From positions 248,001 to 312,000 of the forward strand of contig JALBYF010000007.1 in assembly GCA_023212725.1 (NCBI GenBank): a stretch of DNA of 64,000 nucleotides, written 5' to 3'. Numbering within the stretch: the stretch's first letter is position 1; the number at the start of each line of letters is the position of its first letter. This document shows, piece after piece, positions 42,023-51,459 of this stretch. Made by a program: the position numbers and the translations under genes. Below the pieces are notes generated by a model. The model was not told the DNA's origin. It made no database searches and saw only the letters and a program-made list of their open reading frames with translations. Source of the DNA: Tranzscheliella williamsii (Eukaryota; Basidiomycota; Ustilaginomycetes; Ustilaginales; Ustilaginaceae).

Positions 42023-42126
42023 GGGTCTTTAGCTCAGCGGTAGAGCGGCAGACTTCGACTACCAAGTTGGGGTTGCCTTTCCTTCGGGATTTCTGCAGGT
42101 CGCGGGTTCGATCCCCGTAGGACTCT
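42023..42126 (+). tRNA. tRNA-Arg(TCG) with a 32-nt intron
   Basis: A complete cloverleaf can be drawn. Acceptor GGGTCTT (42023-42029) pairs with AGGACTC (42119-42125), with discriminator T42126. The D arm is GCTC/GAGC with loop AGCGGTA. The anticodon stem GCAGA (42048-42052) pairs with TCTGC (42092-42096). T stem GCGGG/CCCGT encloses loop TTCGATC. The anticodon at 42055-42057 is TCG (reads CGA, Arg). The intron at 42059-42090 starts one base after the anticodon, the canonical position. The mature length is 72 nt before CCA addition. Confidence 0.92.
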
Positions 42127-42134
42127 TCTTTTTT
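42127..42134 (+). terminator. RNA polymerase III terminator
   Basis: A run of six T residues (42129-42134) directly follows the tRNA discriminator base, the standard Pol III stop. Confidence 0.85.
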
Positions 42135-42628
42135 AAGGTCTTCTGATGTAACGGAGCCACCGCCACCCCCGCCGCCTTCAGGCGTGGTGGAACGCAACCG
42201 TTCGTCAGCCGGCAGTTGTGACTCGAGTGTGTGCTCGCCGGATGCTCGCCCTTGCAATCCCGTTCACAGACAGGTGCCCTGAAGCGACGCATGAAACAAT
42301 GACAAATTCACGTGCTTCTTTTCGCGGTGTAAGTATGAAAGGAACATAAGGGCAAAGCGATGGCAAGTCCGGAACTTTGGCAGATTTGCGGCTTAGGAGC
42401 AAGAAGATACAGGAGAATGGCTGGTTGAGCAGCCCAATTCGGTCAGGGTACAACGCCGTTGAGGGCTCAAGCTAAATCAGCGGCACTAAAAGGTGAAAGA
42501 ACAACGGGAAAGGGCAACAGTTGACGGGGGGCCGGGGCAAACAGCCTCTCTGTGCGGCGGTCTGTGTGAGGCCGCAACGATTGGCCATCCGACGAGCGAA
42601 GAATGCGCAAAGGGGGGCCCTGGGCAGA
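42135..42628. other. Intergenic region tRNA / indoleamine dioxygenase 3' end
   Basis: 494 bases. A C-rich run occurs near 42158-42180. No further gene is recognised. Confidence 0.4.
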
Positions 42629-44380
42629 TCAGCCGACGCCGTCGCAGCCAACGGCGCCGCGCTTCATGCTCTTTGTTTCGCCAAGCATGCCTCTACCCTT
42701 CTCGGCATCGCCGCCAAATGCCTGGACTCTCTTCTCCTTCTCAGCGATCAGCTCGGCCACTTCGCGTTCGAGCAGTCTGCGTTGGGCGCCAGCACGCTTG
42801 CCGGCGGCGTGGACGTTCTCCAGCAGCTCGACGCTAGAGATTTTGTGGTTGGCCGAGCGGGCCTCGACGCCGGCGCCAAGCGTGTTGACGTCGTCGCCGG
42901 TGAACTCGTTGTAGCTTTCCTCGAGCACTTTTAGAACGACGCTGAGGTTGTTGGGAAGGTACTGGAGGATGGGGCTGCCGCCGGTCGCGATGTCGTAGTC
43001 GGTGCGCTGGATGATGTACGACTTGGTGAACATCCAGTGGCGGTTGCGGAATTCGCGGATCTGATCGACGAGCAGGATGTAGAGCGCCTTGGTGCGCGCG
43101 CTCGCGCTCATCGCAAAGCCACGCGTGCCCGCCAGCGTCGCGCGTGCCTCGAGCTGCTGCAAGAACTCCCGCTGGTTCTTGGGCCGGTACGACCGGAAGT
43201 CGCGCAGCACCTTGGTCAGGTCGTTGTTCGGCATGTGCGCCGTGATCTCCAGCAGGTTGTCGCCCGTCGGCACAATCGAGTCGTTTGCGCCGGACTCGCC
43301 CCGGTAGAACTGGGGCTGTTCGGACACACCTTCGTACAGGACACCCTCCGGGAACATCGCGTTCATCTTCTTGGGGCCCGTCCCAAAGATGAAACTGCGG
43401 TACTTCAGGTAGTCGGAAGGCAGAGAACGGCCCCACATTGTCTCCATGGACTCGTTGATCTTGCGGTAGGTGATCAGTAGTCTTTCGAAGGCGTCCTCGA
43501 ACGCAGCAACGTCTTTGTTGTTGCACGCACGTAGTGCATCCTCGGTGGCGGAGACCAGCTTGCCGGTGTAGCTGACCATCTCCACGTGGACGAGGATGAA
43601 GCCCCTCTCCGAGCCAGAAGCATCTTCGAAGGATCGGATCAGTTCCATGTTGTCGAATGAATACTTGCCCGCGTTGCCCTTGAAGTCGGGGTCCTTGCAG
43701 AGATAGTTGACGAGGGCGTACGATGAGGCGTATTCCATGTAGGGGAAGTGGCCAAGCTTGTCCGCCAGCTTCTTGAGGGGGACGGCAAGCTGTTGCGGCA
43801 GGACATTCCTGCCCTGCGCATAGAAGCCGGTCTCACGGAAGGCGCGATCCACGGGCTCGAGGAGGTAGGCGGACGTTGCGAAGCAGTAGTCGCGGAAGAG
43901 AGCGGCGAGCAGGTGGGAGTTTCCGGACTCGATGGCAGCATCGACGGCCTTAGCCTCCTTCCCGTCGGGCTTGAGCTCGTCCAGGACCGCAGCGCCGAAA
44001 TCCCCGGTTCCGAGCAGGCCCGTAGCTCGCTCGCCGTTGGCATCTGCGGGCTGATGGATCGTCATCCGGTCCAGGAGCGAGGAGAGGTTAGAGAAAGCAG
44101 GCGGAAGGTGGGCGAGGGGGTCCTCTCGCGGAAGGAAACCCCGTTCTCGCGAAATGACGAAAGGTGGCAGCTTGGAGATTGCGTCCTTGTCGTTAGCCTT
44201 GACCGCAGGCAGCTCCTCCAGCAGGTAAGGCTCGACATCGATGCTGCCAGGCGCAGCACCCGGAGTGGAAGCGGCATCAGAAACTTGTGCAAGGCTCCGG
44301 CGTGCTCCAGCTCCGACAATCGGACTAGTGAGGCGCGAAGCGGCCTGTTTGAATGTTCGGCTCCTTACTACGGGAAGCAT
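42629..44380 (-). CDS. Indoleamine 2,3-dioxygenase family protein, long fungal form with likely mitochondrial presequence
   Basis: Heme dioxygenase that opens the indole ring of tryptophan to N-formylkynurenine. Single exon, 583 residues from the first ATG (44380). Family blocks: FIFGTG followed by MFPEGVLYEGV, RGESGANDSIVPTGDNLLEI, LRDFRSYRP, and the proximal heme ligand His448 in RNRHWMFTKSYI, followed by ATGGSP. The N-terminus MLPVVRSRTFKQAASRL is basic and acid-free, resembling a mitochondrial targeting signal, unusual for the classical cytosolic Bna2. The protein is also longer than typical IDO (about 400-450), with a basic, glutamate-rich coiled C-terminal extension after about residue 520. 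It may belong to a divergent fungal IDO subclass and need not be the main NAD-pathway enzyme. Confidence 0.88.
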   Translation of the reverse strand: MLPVVRSRTFKQAASRLTSPIVGAGARRSLAQVSDAASTPGAAPGSIDVEPYLLEELPAVKANDKDAISKLPPFVISRERGFLPREDPLAHLPPAFSNLSSLLDRMTIHQPADANGERATGLLGTGDFGAAVLDELKPDGKEAKAVDAAIESGNSHLLAALFRDYCFATSAYLLEPVDRAFRETGFYAQGRNVLPQQLAVPLKKLADKLGHFPYMEYASSYALVNYLCKDPDFKGNAGKYSFDNMELIRSFEDASGSERGFILVHVEMVSYTGKLVSATEDALRACNNKDVAAFEDAFERLLITYRKINESMETMWGRSLPSDYLKYRSFIFGTGPKKMNAMFPEGVLYEGVSEQPQFYRGESGANDSIVPTGDNLLEITAHMPNNDLTKVLRDFRSYRPKNQREFLQQLEARATLAGTRGFAMSASARTKALYILLVDQIREFRNRHWMFTKSYIIQRTDYDIATGGSPILQYLPNNLSVVLKVLEESYNEFTGDDVNTLGAGVEARSANHKISSVELLENVHAAGKRAGAQRRLLEREVAELIAEKEKRVQAFGGDAEKGRGMLGETKSMKRGAVGCDGVG

Positions 44381-45418
44381 ATTGATCACTCAGGTAGGGA
44401 CAAGTGGTGGAGAGATAGAGGTGCTGTGCTGCTGGCAAGATGAAGGTGTGATCTGGGTGGGTAATTGTACAGATATTGCGAATGTCTGCGACGATGTGGG
44501 AGCGTGGGAAGCAGCAGTGCCAGGAAGGTGGAGCTTAAGGGGCGGCAAGCAAGCAAGGCGCGAAGAACACAGCAGGCGAACACATGCGGGGCATGACCGA
44601 GCGAGGCAGGCGGTGAACACACGCGATGAGCCAATCTCTCTCACGAGCCCTGGCTTGGCCGATCTTGTCCCGCGCCCCATCAGGACCGACGTTGCATCAA
44701 GCCTTAGAGGCTCAAACAGCCTCCTGGACGAGGAGCGAGCAATGGCCCGATGCATGGTCGCCGCGGTCTGAGTTAGCGCGACTGATCAAGAGCCTGCACC
44801 TGACTGGCTGTTGCAGCTGATCGTGTACGTAGATTGGCGGGCAAAGCATAGCCTCGAGCTCGGACGCGCGGGTGGCAGGAGTAAAGGCCCAGGGAATGGC
44901 CCCGTCTATGGCCCCTTCTATGGCCCGATATAAGTAATCCGGCGAAAGGCCCAGCCTATCACGGATGCTGAAGCGCAGGGGTGACAAAGACCGCAAGGCT
45001 GTCAGACAACGAAATCGAAGGCGCGTGCATGTGCACCCTTCCGCTCGCAGTGCAGAGTCGACCAAAAAGGCCCGAACTTTGGCCCGGCGCGTATGCGTAT
45101 CTGAGCTATTTACCTGGCTCCGGTCAGATAGCCGCGTTTCTTGTATGCCTCCGCTTTGCCGCCGCTTTGCCCTGCCGGATCTCTCCTCATCGGCGGCCGA
45201 CCAGGCCTCTCCTTCCGCCCGTAACATATGCCGATTCTGTTAGCACGAAAGCTAGATTGTCCCCAGACCGCGGAGCGATAACCGCTTTTGCACTTAACGG
45301 CATTCACTATCGAAAGCCTCGGTGGGTTTGGTCCACGATGTTGATAAAGATTCGTGAGTAGAATACAGGATCAATCCCAAGCGGCGCACAAGTCGGAAAC
45401 GATTTTCTTCCCGCTTGA
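44381..45418. promoter_or_regulatory. Upstream region of the dioxygenase gene
   Basis: 1.04 kb between the 5' end of the dioxygenase gene (-) and the 3' end of the ankyrin gene (-). It contains a 12-bp tandem triplication at 44896-44930. Small open frames here are not supported as genes. Confidence 0.45.
44896..44930. repeat. Tandem 12-bp repeat ATGGCCCCNTCT, three copies
   Basis: Units at 44896-44907, 44908-44919 and a partial 44920-44930 share ATGGCCC. The block is flanked on both sides by AAAGGCCCAG (44883-44892 and 44946-44955). It lies about 520 bases upstream of the dioxygenase start and could be clustered binding sites. Confidence 0.65.
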
Positions 45419-47500
45419 CTAGCTTTGGTGTTGACCGTCGCTGCCCGCCTCTTCGTTTCTCTCATCAGGGTGGTGATGGTTCAAGGGAGAAGGAGAGCCG
45501 GTACTTGCACCGACCTGTACGCGTGTAGGCGTGGCGGGTGCGGGATGCTCTATGTCCGTGTTGGCAGAGAAGTGCGTGTTCGGACTTTGGGAGGCTGCCA
45601 TCGCCAGCAGCGGAGCCGTGTCGGAGCGTGGTGATCGGGCTGTTCTTGCAATAAGCCCAGACACACTGTGTGGACTGTCAGTCCGCTTTGGCGGCGGGAG
45701 AGGTGGCGTATCAATTCGTCCCGGAACATGGTTGGACTGCGGCGTGGCGCTGCGGAAGAGCGACATGGCGGCGGCGTCTTGCAGGCGCACTCTGTCTGCC
45801 ACTGGCCCAAGCCCGTGCGCGCCGGCAACACCACCTTCATGCTGCTGGCTACTTGGCGCGCCAGGAGAGAAGAAGCCAGGACTCGGAGTGCGTCGCAGAA
45901 GCCCCGAGCCTGATGAGAGCTGCCGATGCGCTGCTATCTCTGATTGGCTATGTGGAAACAGTCCGCGATAGGAGGCTGTGCCCATTTCCACTTCGTCCGG
46001 TGGACGAACGGCACTGGGCAGAGAAATCGGCGATGTTTGCGCCGGTGTACGAGCTTTAGGCGCCAGCAGACCATCACGACCGACTGGCGAGGTAAGTCCG
46101 CCGATGTGGGTCTGCGGTGGCCCTGTCCCTGCCGTGGATGATGGAGACTGGCCAAGCAGCTCGCTGTACAGATCGACAGAGGGGCGTGAGTGTGTCGCAT
46201 TGGTAGATGGACTGGTTGGGGGTTGCGAATGGGGAGACGCCACGATACCCCGCGAGCCTGGAAAGAGGTCCTGTCCCGGTTGAGCAAATGTCTTCTCGGG
46301 ATCCCAATCGTCGTACAGATCGGAATCCTGTTCGGCATCGGCGGTTTCGAACAACGCTCGAACGGGGGTGTTGTTGGAGGACTTTAAGGTGCCGCTGATA
46401 GAACCATTGCGGGTAAGAAACGACGGAAAAGGCCTCGTCCTCGCGGCCTTGTCGTTCTGGCTCTCATCGATGGCGTTGGCATGAGTGCCACCATGACCAC
46501 TGGGACCGCTGGTACTGCTTCCAGCATGAGACAGGGGCACACGTCGCGTTTTCTTTCTCGCTTCGAAACGAGCACGTCCGAAGGCTTCTAGCGCGGACTT
46601 GACATTGTGCGAGAAGGCATAGTCAGCAGCGATGGATCCTTCAGCGTTCTGCACAGCAAAGGAGCAACCTCTTTCTATCAAAAGCTGCACCAGCGATAAG
46701 TGACCCCACGCCGAGGCGAAGTGTAAGGCGGTGTTACCAGCCTTATCCTGAAGATCCAAGTCGGCACCTAAATCGACGAGCTGGCGGGTAACATCGTGGA
46801 AGCCCGTGATGCACGCTAAATGCAATGCCGTACGCCGCTCGTAAAGTGTCTCCGCATCAATAAAGTCTGATAACGTAGAGGCCACTTGATTGGCGTTGTA
46901 TGTCGAGTAGGCGTAGATAATGTCGGAGCGGTCGTAAAGAGCTGCAAGATGCAAGATGGTATTGCCATCGGCGTCCAGGCTGGGCCCTTTCTGTTCGTGG
47001 CCCATTTCGATCAACCAACGTATCATCTCAATGTCGGCATTGCATTTGATTGCCAGGATCAGACTGGTTTCTGTAGATGTATCAGCCTCGGCTTGTATAT
47101 CAAGGGGGATGCCGAGCGAATATTTACGGTGATGGTTTTTGGAAGGCCTGAGCACTTCAGGCATGTACTCCACGTTGCGTACGTCGAAGGGGTGGGTAGA
47201 TGATGGTCGCTGCGCCAAAGCGGCGCGCAATGCCGCTTTGGGCGGGTGTGGACTCGAGATGCTCTGAGGCTCGAGTGCCTTGTATGCAGATGGCCGCCTG
47301 TGTAGCTGGAGCTCGAAAGCCTTGCCTGCTATTCTCTGGGCGAGCTCCAAATCGCCAGACTGTATAGCCCTTCTGAAGCGCTGACTGAGCGTAGTGCGTT
47401 GGGGGAAAGTGCTTGTCTGCGTCAGCGAGTGGCACTCGGCGGCGTGGACCCTCGCGTGCGGGAACGCGGCTGAGGTGGTTTTCTGCAGGGTAGAAGGCAT
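45419..47500 (-). CDS. Ankyrin-repeat protein (possibly Avo2-like)
   Basis: Single exon, 693 residues, ATG at 47500. Four to five ankyrin repeats lie at about 144-300 (TSLILAIKCNADIEMIRWLI, DGNTILHLAALYDRSDIIYA, RRTALHLACITGFHDVTRQL, GNTALHFASAWGHLSLVQLL). A basic stretch follows (about 305-325), then 370 residues of disordered S/P/T-rich sequence. N-terminal ankyrin repeats followed by a disordered tail resemble Avo2, a TORC2-associated ankyrin protein of yeast. This is only an architectural similarity and I would not assign the name. There is no transmembrane segment, kinase or DNA-binding domain. Confidence 0.8.
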   Translation of the reverse strand: MPSTLQKTTSAAFPHARVHAAECHSLTQTSTFPQRTTLSQRFRRAIQSGDLELAQRIAGKAFELQLHRRPSAYKALEPQSISSPHPPKAALRAALAQRPSSTHPFDVRNVEYMPEVLRPSKNHHRKYSLGIPLDIQAEADTSTETSLILAIKCNADIEMIRWLIEMGHEQKGPSLDADGNTILHLAALYDRSDIIYAYSTYNANQVASTLSDFIDAETLYERRTALHLACITGFHDVTRQLVDLGADLDLQDKAGNTALHFASAWGHLSLVQLLIERGCSFAVQNAEGSIAADYAFSHNVKSALEAFGRARFEARKKTRRVPLSHAGSSTSGPSGHGGTHANAIDESQNDKAARTRPFPSFLTRNGSISGTLKSSNNTPVRALFETADAEQDSDLYDDWDPEKTFAQPGQDLFPGSRGIVASPHSQPPTSPSTNATHSRPSVDLYSELLGQSPSSTAGTGPPQTHIGGLTSPVGRDGLLAPKARTPAQTSPISLPSAVRPPDEVEMGTASYRGLFPHSQSEIAAHRQLSSGSGLLRRTPSPGFFSPGAPSSQQHEGGVAGAHGLGPVADRVRLQDAAAMSLFRSATPQSNHVPGRIDTPPLPPPKRTDSPHSVSGLIARTARSPRSDTAPLLAMAASQSPNTHFSANTDIEHPAPATPTRVQVGASTGSPSPLNHHHPDERNEEAGSDGQHQS

Positions 47501-48907
47501 CCCTCTTTCGGGGGGCAGCGCTGCCAGGATTGTGCCCCAAACGGACGAAGCGTTGGTCTTTCCCTGAGATGTAGGCGCTCCGCTAGTAGAAGAATATCCA
47601 GTATCAGCTCAAAAGCATGTTGCTGAACGCTAAGGTTTTCTTCGAGGGGACGTTCCGACTCGTCGTGCTTGTAACGCAATAGAAGCTATCTAGTACAAGA
47701 GCCCATGCGCTTGATGCTTCCCGAGACTCATCTGAACGATGAAGTGAGGTGGGCCGTGCTGTCAACGAGTCAAAGGGCATAGACAGGGTCCAAGCTAAGA
47801 TCGTAACAGCCACAGAAAACTGAATGTTAGACTGAAACCTGCAGGCCATCAATTCATCGGGAGATATATCTCCCGATGAGGATCCTTCACCTGTGATCGA
47901 CAATGACGTTGATCGCCGCTTGGCTCGTGCATAAAAGGAAGATCTCTCTGACTTGTTGCCTTCTAGCACAGTCATGAGTTTGAGCAGAGTAAAACATGGC
48001 GGTGTGGCGGTGCCTTCGGTCACTGGACGTGCATCCTGTACCACAACCAGGTCCCTCTGATGTGAAAGGCTATCATATCCCCTTCGCAGGTCTGCAGCTG
48101 TAAGCCCGGCAGTAAATTAGATCTCGAGTGTGCTGACGGTATGGCCAGCGACAGACAAGGTCGCGCAGATGTGAAGCAGGGCTAGGCCGCTCAAGTCAAC
48201 TTGGAAGCAAACATCCCTGCGACAAGCTAACTCTTACTGATGTGATTATGTACGGCATTTTAATCTACTAGCAACTCGAGTCGAAAATAACGGACGGTAA
48301 GAGCGTACATACTTTGAAAGAAAACGTGTAGTCTGATTAATAAGAACTTCTACCTCTGTATATGGGTCCACGTAGCTGCTACGGGGAAGAATACAACACA
48401 GGCCACCCCTTTTTTTTGCAACCTTCTTCCGCCTTCCGCCTTGTACTTTGTCTGTGGAGCAACTGACGCCCGGACCAGCTATTGGAAGAGTATATAACGC
48501 GTCGGTCGCCTTAGTTCTTCTCAACTTTCAGACACCCTCTCAGGATCACATATCAGATATCGTAAGTAGTTGTGTGCAATTCATATCCCGACGTCAGCAC
48601 TCCGTGCATTCGGTGCATTTCATGTCCCACCGTCAACCTTCTGTGCCTTTCACGTCACATTGTCAACATCCTGTGCGTTTCATATCTCAACGTCTACCTT
48701 CTGTTAGGTAGATGTCGATGTCCGTAGTTGCCGCATCACTTAGCCCAGCGATCGGACCTAGTGGTTCGGCGCTAAGGCAAGTGGCCTGCGGCTGTCCACA
48801 GCGCCTCTGCTCTTCTGCGGCGCCGGAGGTCGGATGTTGGGCGCCATTCATATCTTCTCAGACCCGCTCACTCACACACAGTGTTCCCTTCCTATTTTTC
48901 GATTACG
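47501..48907. promoter_or_regulatory. Divergent intergenic region ankyrin gene / cyclophilin
   Basis: 1.41 kb. It holds a degenerate 30-bp tandem repeat at 48580-48706, within 350 bases of the cyclophilin start. A 146-codon open frame (47604-48044, -) has no recognisable similarity and is not called. An A/T-rich zone lies at 48240-48360. Confidence 0.5.
48580..48706. repeat. Degenerate 30-bp tandem repeat upstream of cyclophilin
   Basis: Four units start near 48580, 48618, 48648 and 48678, each TTTCAYRTC..C..CGTC..C.YTCTGTG-like. Units two to four are head-to-tail with 29-30 bp period; units one and two are separated by a 9-base partial duplication (TTCGGTGCA). It lies about 200-330 bases before the cyclophilin start, inside the likely promoter or leader. 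Confidence 0.75.
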
Positions 48908-49441
48908 ATGCAACCTTCTTTTGCTCGGCGATTCGCTTCTTCCGCTAGAATCATGTCCAACGTATTCTTTGACATCACCAAGAACGGCAGCCCTCTGGGC
49001 CGAATCACGTTCAAGCTCTACGATGACGTAGTTCCCAAGACTGCTAAGAACTTCCGAGAGCTCTGCACCGGTGCTCCCGGCTTTGGCTACAAGGGTTCTT
49101 CCTTCCACCGAGTCATCCCCGACTTCATGCTTCAGGGTGGTGACTTCACCGCTGGCAACGGCACCGGTGGCAAGTCCATTTACGGCGCCAAGTTCGCTGA
49201 CGAGAACTTCAAGCTCAAGCACACCAAGCCTGGTCTTCTCTCCATGGCCAACGCCGGCCCCAACACCAACGGCTCCCAGTTCTTCATCACCACCGTTGTC
49301 ACCTCGTGGCTGGATGGCAAGCACGTCGTTTTCGGCGAGGTCGTCGATGGCATGGACATTGTCAAGACCATCGAGGGTGAGGGTACTGGTTCCGGCAAGC
49401 CCCGATCCACCATCACCATTGCCAACTGCGGCGAGCTCTAG
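48908..49441 (+). CDS. CPR1: Cyclophilin A-type peptidyl-prolyl cis-trans isomerase, possibly dual-targeted
   Basis: Catalyses proline isomerisation and is the target of cyclosporin A. The first ATG (48908) gives 177 residues; a second in-frame ATG (48953, [12 protein letters not shown]) gives the canonical 162-residue cytosolic protein. The extra 15 residues, [15 protein letters not shown], are arginine-rich and acid-free, typical of a short mitochondrial presequence. Catalytic residues are intact: [15 protein letters not shown] (Arg, Phe, Gln), [14 protein letters not shown] and the cyclosporin-contacting Trp in SWLDGKH. Single-gene cyclophilins with alternative starts supplying mitochondria and cytosol are known from filamentous fungi. 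Both ATGs have A at -3. Codon use is strongly biased to C-ending, as for an abundant protein. Confidence 0.95.
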   Translation: MQPSFARRFASSARIMSNVFFDITKNGSPLGRITFKLYDDVVPKTAKNFRELCTGAPGFGYKGSSFHRVIPDFMLQGGDFTAGNGTGGKSIYGAKFADENFKLKHTKPGLLSMANAGPNTNGSQFFITTVVTSWLDGKHVVFGEVVDGMDIVKTIEGEGTGSGKPRSTITIANCGEL

Positions 49442-49717
49442 TGGCATCTCCATCTGTAATCTTACCTTTATCCATGTTTGCAAATTAAGCCATATTCCTG
49501 TGGCTCCTTTCGCGGATCATTGTTACGTATCGTTAAGGCACAAACGCGCTACATGGCAGACTGATGTGATATCAAGTGGTTCAGGCGCGAGTGTGTCATT
49601 CTGCCCTACGTCTGATCGGGATTTTTTTGAATGGACTAACTCTGACCACGATGGATTCTCATGGGGCATGTGAAGAAAAATACAGCGGAGGGGAGCGGGA
49701 GAGAGGTAGACAGGACT

Positions 49718-50904
49718 TCAGATAGCGGGGGCGGTTGCGGAGATGGAAGAAGGTTGGGGGCGGGTGGCGGCAGGTAGGGGTGGCACTGGCGCTTCGACGC
49801 CGATCCAGGAGGAGCTCATTGTGGAGCTTGTGTCGTCGGCGCCCAGGCTGGTTGATGGCTTGGACGGGGGGCTGCTCGAGCCGGGGCTGGCTACGCTGGT
49901 GCCGGGAGATGGCAGTGTGGGCGCCGAGAGCACAGCCGCGCCAGAGGGGCTCGACTTGTCGACGCTGACGGGCGTGAAGTTGAGGCCGCCGGACAGCCCG
50001 CGGCGCCGGCCATGGCTGGAGCCGGTCGACGCACCCTTGAGCTGCGAGAAGCGCTGTTCCGGACTGTCCAGGCCACTCTCGGTGCCACTTTCCACATCCG
50101 TATCGGCGAGGCCCAGCGCTCCGTCAACACCCACCCGTGGTGCTCTGCCAAAGTAGTCGCGAGGCAGCTCACTGTCTGTAAGCGACTGGACGTCGCTATC
50201 GGCCGATGCAGTGCTCGCGTCCGTCGTAGCAGTACCGCCGGTGTGAGTCCTCAGCCGCGCCTGCTCGCCGCCACTGGCAATCCAGGCTTCCTGCTCCTCC
50301 AGCGAAGCAATGCTGAGACTCCTTGCACGTTGTCTGAGCAGCGTCTCTGCATCGTACGTGCCTGGCGATAGGAGGGGCGCTTTGACTATGCTCGGGTGGT
50401 TACTTCGATCCGTGGGCCTGTGTCGATCGGTCTGATACACACGTAATTTCCGACGCACAGAGCTAGAACGCACAGCGACCTTAACGCCTGCTTGCGATTG
50501 ACGCTGGATACGAACGCGCCGTCGATGAAGCCCTTTACCACATAGCCCACGAGCGAGTTTCGGGATCATGCAGAAGGAGGCAAAGTCCGGCATACATCAG
50601 CGCCCGCCCGCGATCCACGCTTTCGAGCCGATGGAAACTCACCCAACGTGCGGAACACGGCGTATCCGGCAAAATCCAAGGCGGTGACAAAGACGATAGG
50701 CAGCAGGATGAGCACCGAAATGAGGCGACAACCTTGCATGCATAGTGTGATCCAGTAAGGCATCGGTGGGTTGACAATCATCTTCCACATGCTCGTTGGC
50801 TGCGGTTCGGCGGGGCGAAACAGGGCGGATTCGAGCATGCTTTTGACCGTCTGAGCAGCATTGGACTTCAGCCATGATCGTAGGGTATCTTGCAACGGAC
50901 TCAT
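49718..50904 (-). CDS. Unknown membrane-anchored protein, two exons
   Basis: I do not recognise this gene. Exon 1 (50904-50643, donor GTGAGT) encodes 87 residues with a hydrophobic segment at about 55-85 (LISVLILLPIVFVTALDF). It must splice, because the frame soon leaves any conserved pattern. Exon 2 ends at a stop at 49718; two acceptors keep the frame, giving starts at 50532 (358 residues) or 50487 (343 residues). Exon 2 begins with a basic region (VRRKLRVYQTDRHR) and continues as serine/glycine/proline-rich disordered sequence. The likely topology is an N-terminal anchor with a long soluble tail. The gene shares a divergent promoter with La. Confidence that a gene exists is moderate; the exact exon border is uncertain. 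Confidence 0.6.
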
Positions 50905-51459
50905 AATGCGATAGGAGGTGTGGGGTCGTGGGAGGTGTGCGCAAACGCTTCTGTTGTTTGGAAATGAAACTGTCGTCAACCTAGAAGCTGCGAAACCACT
51001 TGGCCGTTGGCTCAGAGCATGTTGATTGGGCTCAAACGTAAGCGACGCTGAGGGGAACCGACAAGGCGGGGAAGATGGCCAAGGCCTACCTGAAAGCCAA
51101 ATTTTGGCGCTTAGGCCCCCTCATCCATGCATACGTCAAGCCACGGGCCGCAACCAACGCCACAGAACCTACCAGCGCCCGATCCTCAGATCAAAGCTTG
51201 TTCGCTTTAACACATCAGGTTGGTGCGGTTCCCTTTTCCGTACGACTGAGTAAGAGGCCAAAGTCAAAAATTCACTGTGCAGCAGAAGTGTATTAAATTC
51301 TTCCCAAAGCCTCTCAGCTTCGACCTGTCACCAAAAAAATCTGGATGGGCATAGAGTGCTGCATTGCGCCTCGAATGCCAGTTCCCATCATCTCCTTACC
51401 CGTTGACCACCTCCGGTAGCAGCTTTCTCACCTTACAGAGATCTTTACTGTCGTCCAGA
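50905..51459. promoter_or_regulatory. Divergent promoter region unknown membrane protein / La
   Basis: 555-base head-to-head region. No conserved element is recognised. Confidence 0.45.

Noticed and set aside
42629..44389. Start of the dioxygenase at 44389
   Set aside because: That codon is GTG; the first ATG in frame is at 44380 and begins the presequence-like N-terminus.
47604..48044. 146-codon minus-strand frame upstream of the ankyrin gene
   Set aside because: No similarity, no consistent codon bias, and the ankyrin gene has its own good ATG downstream.
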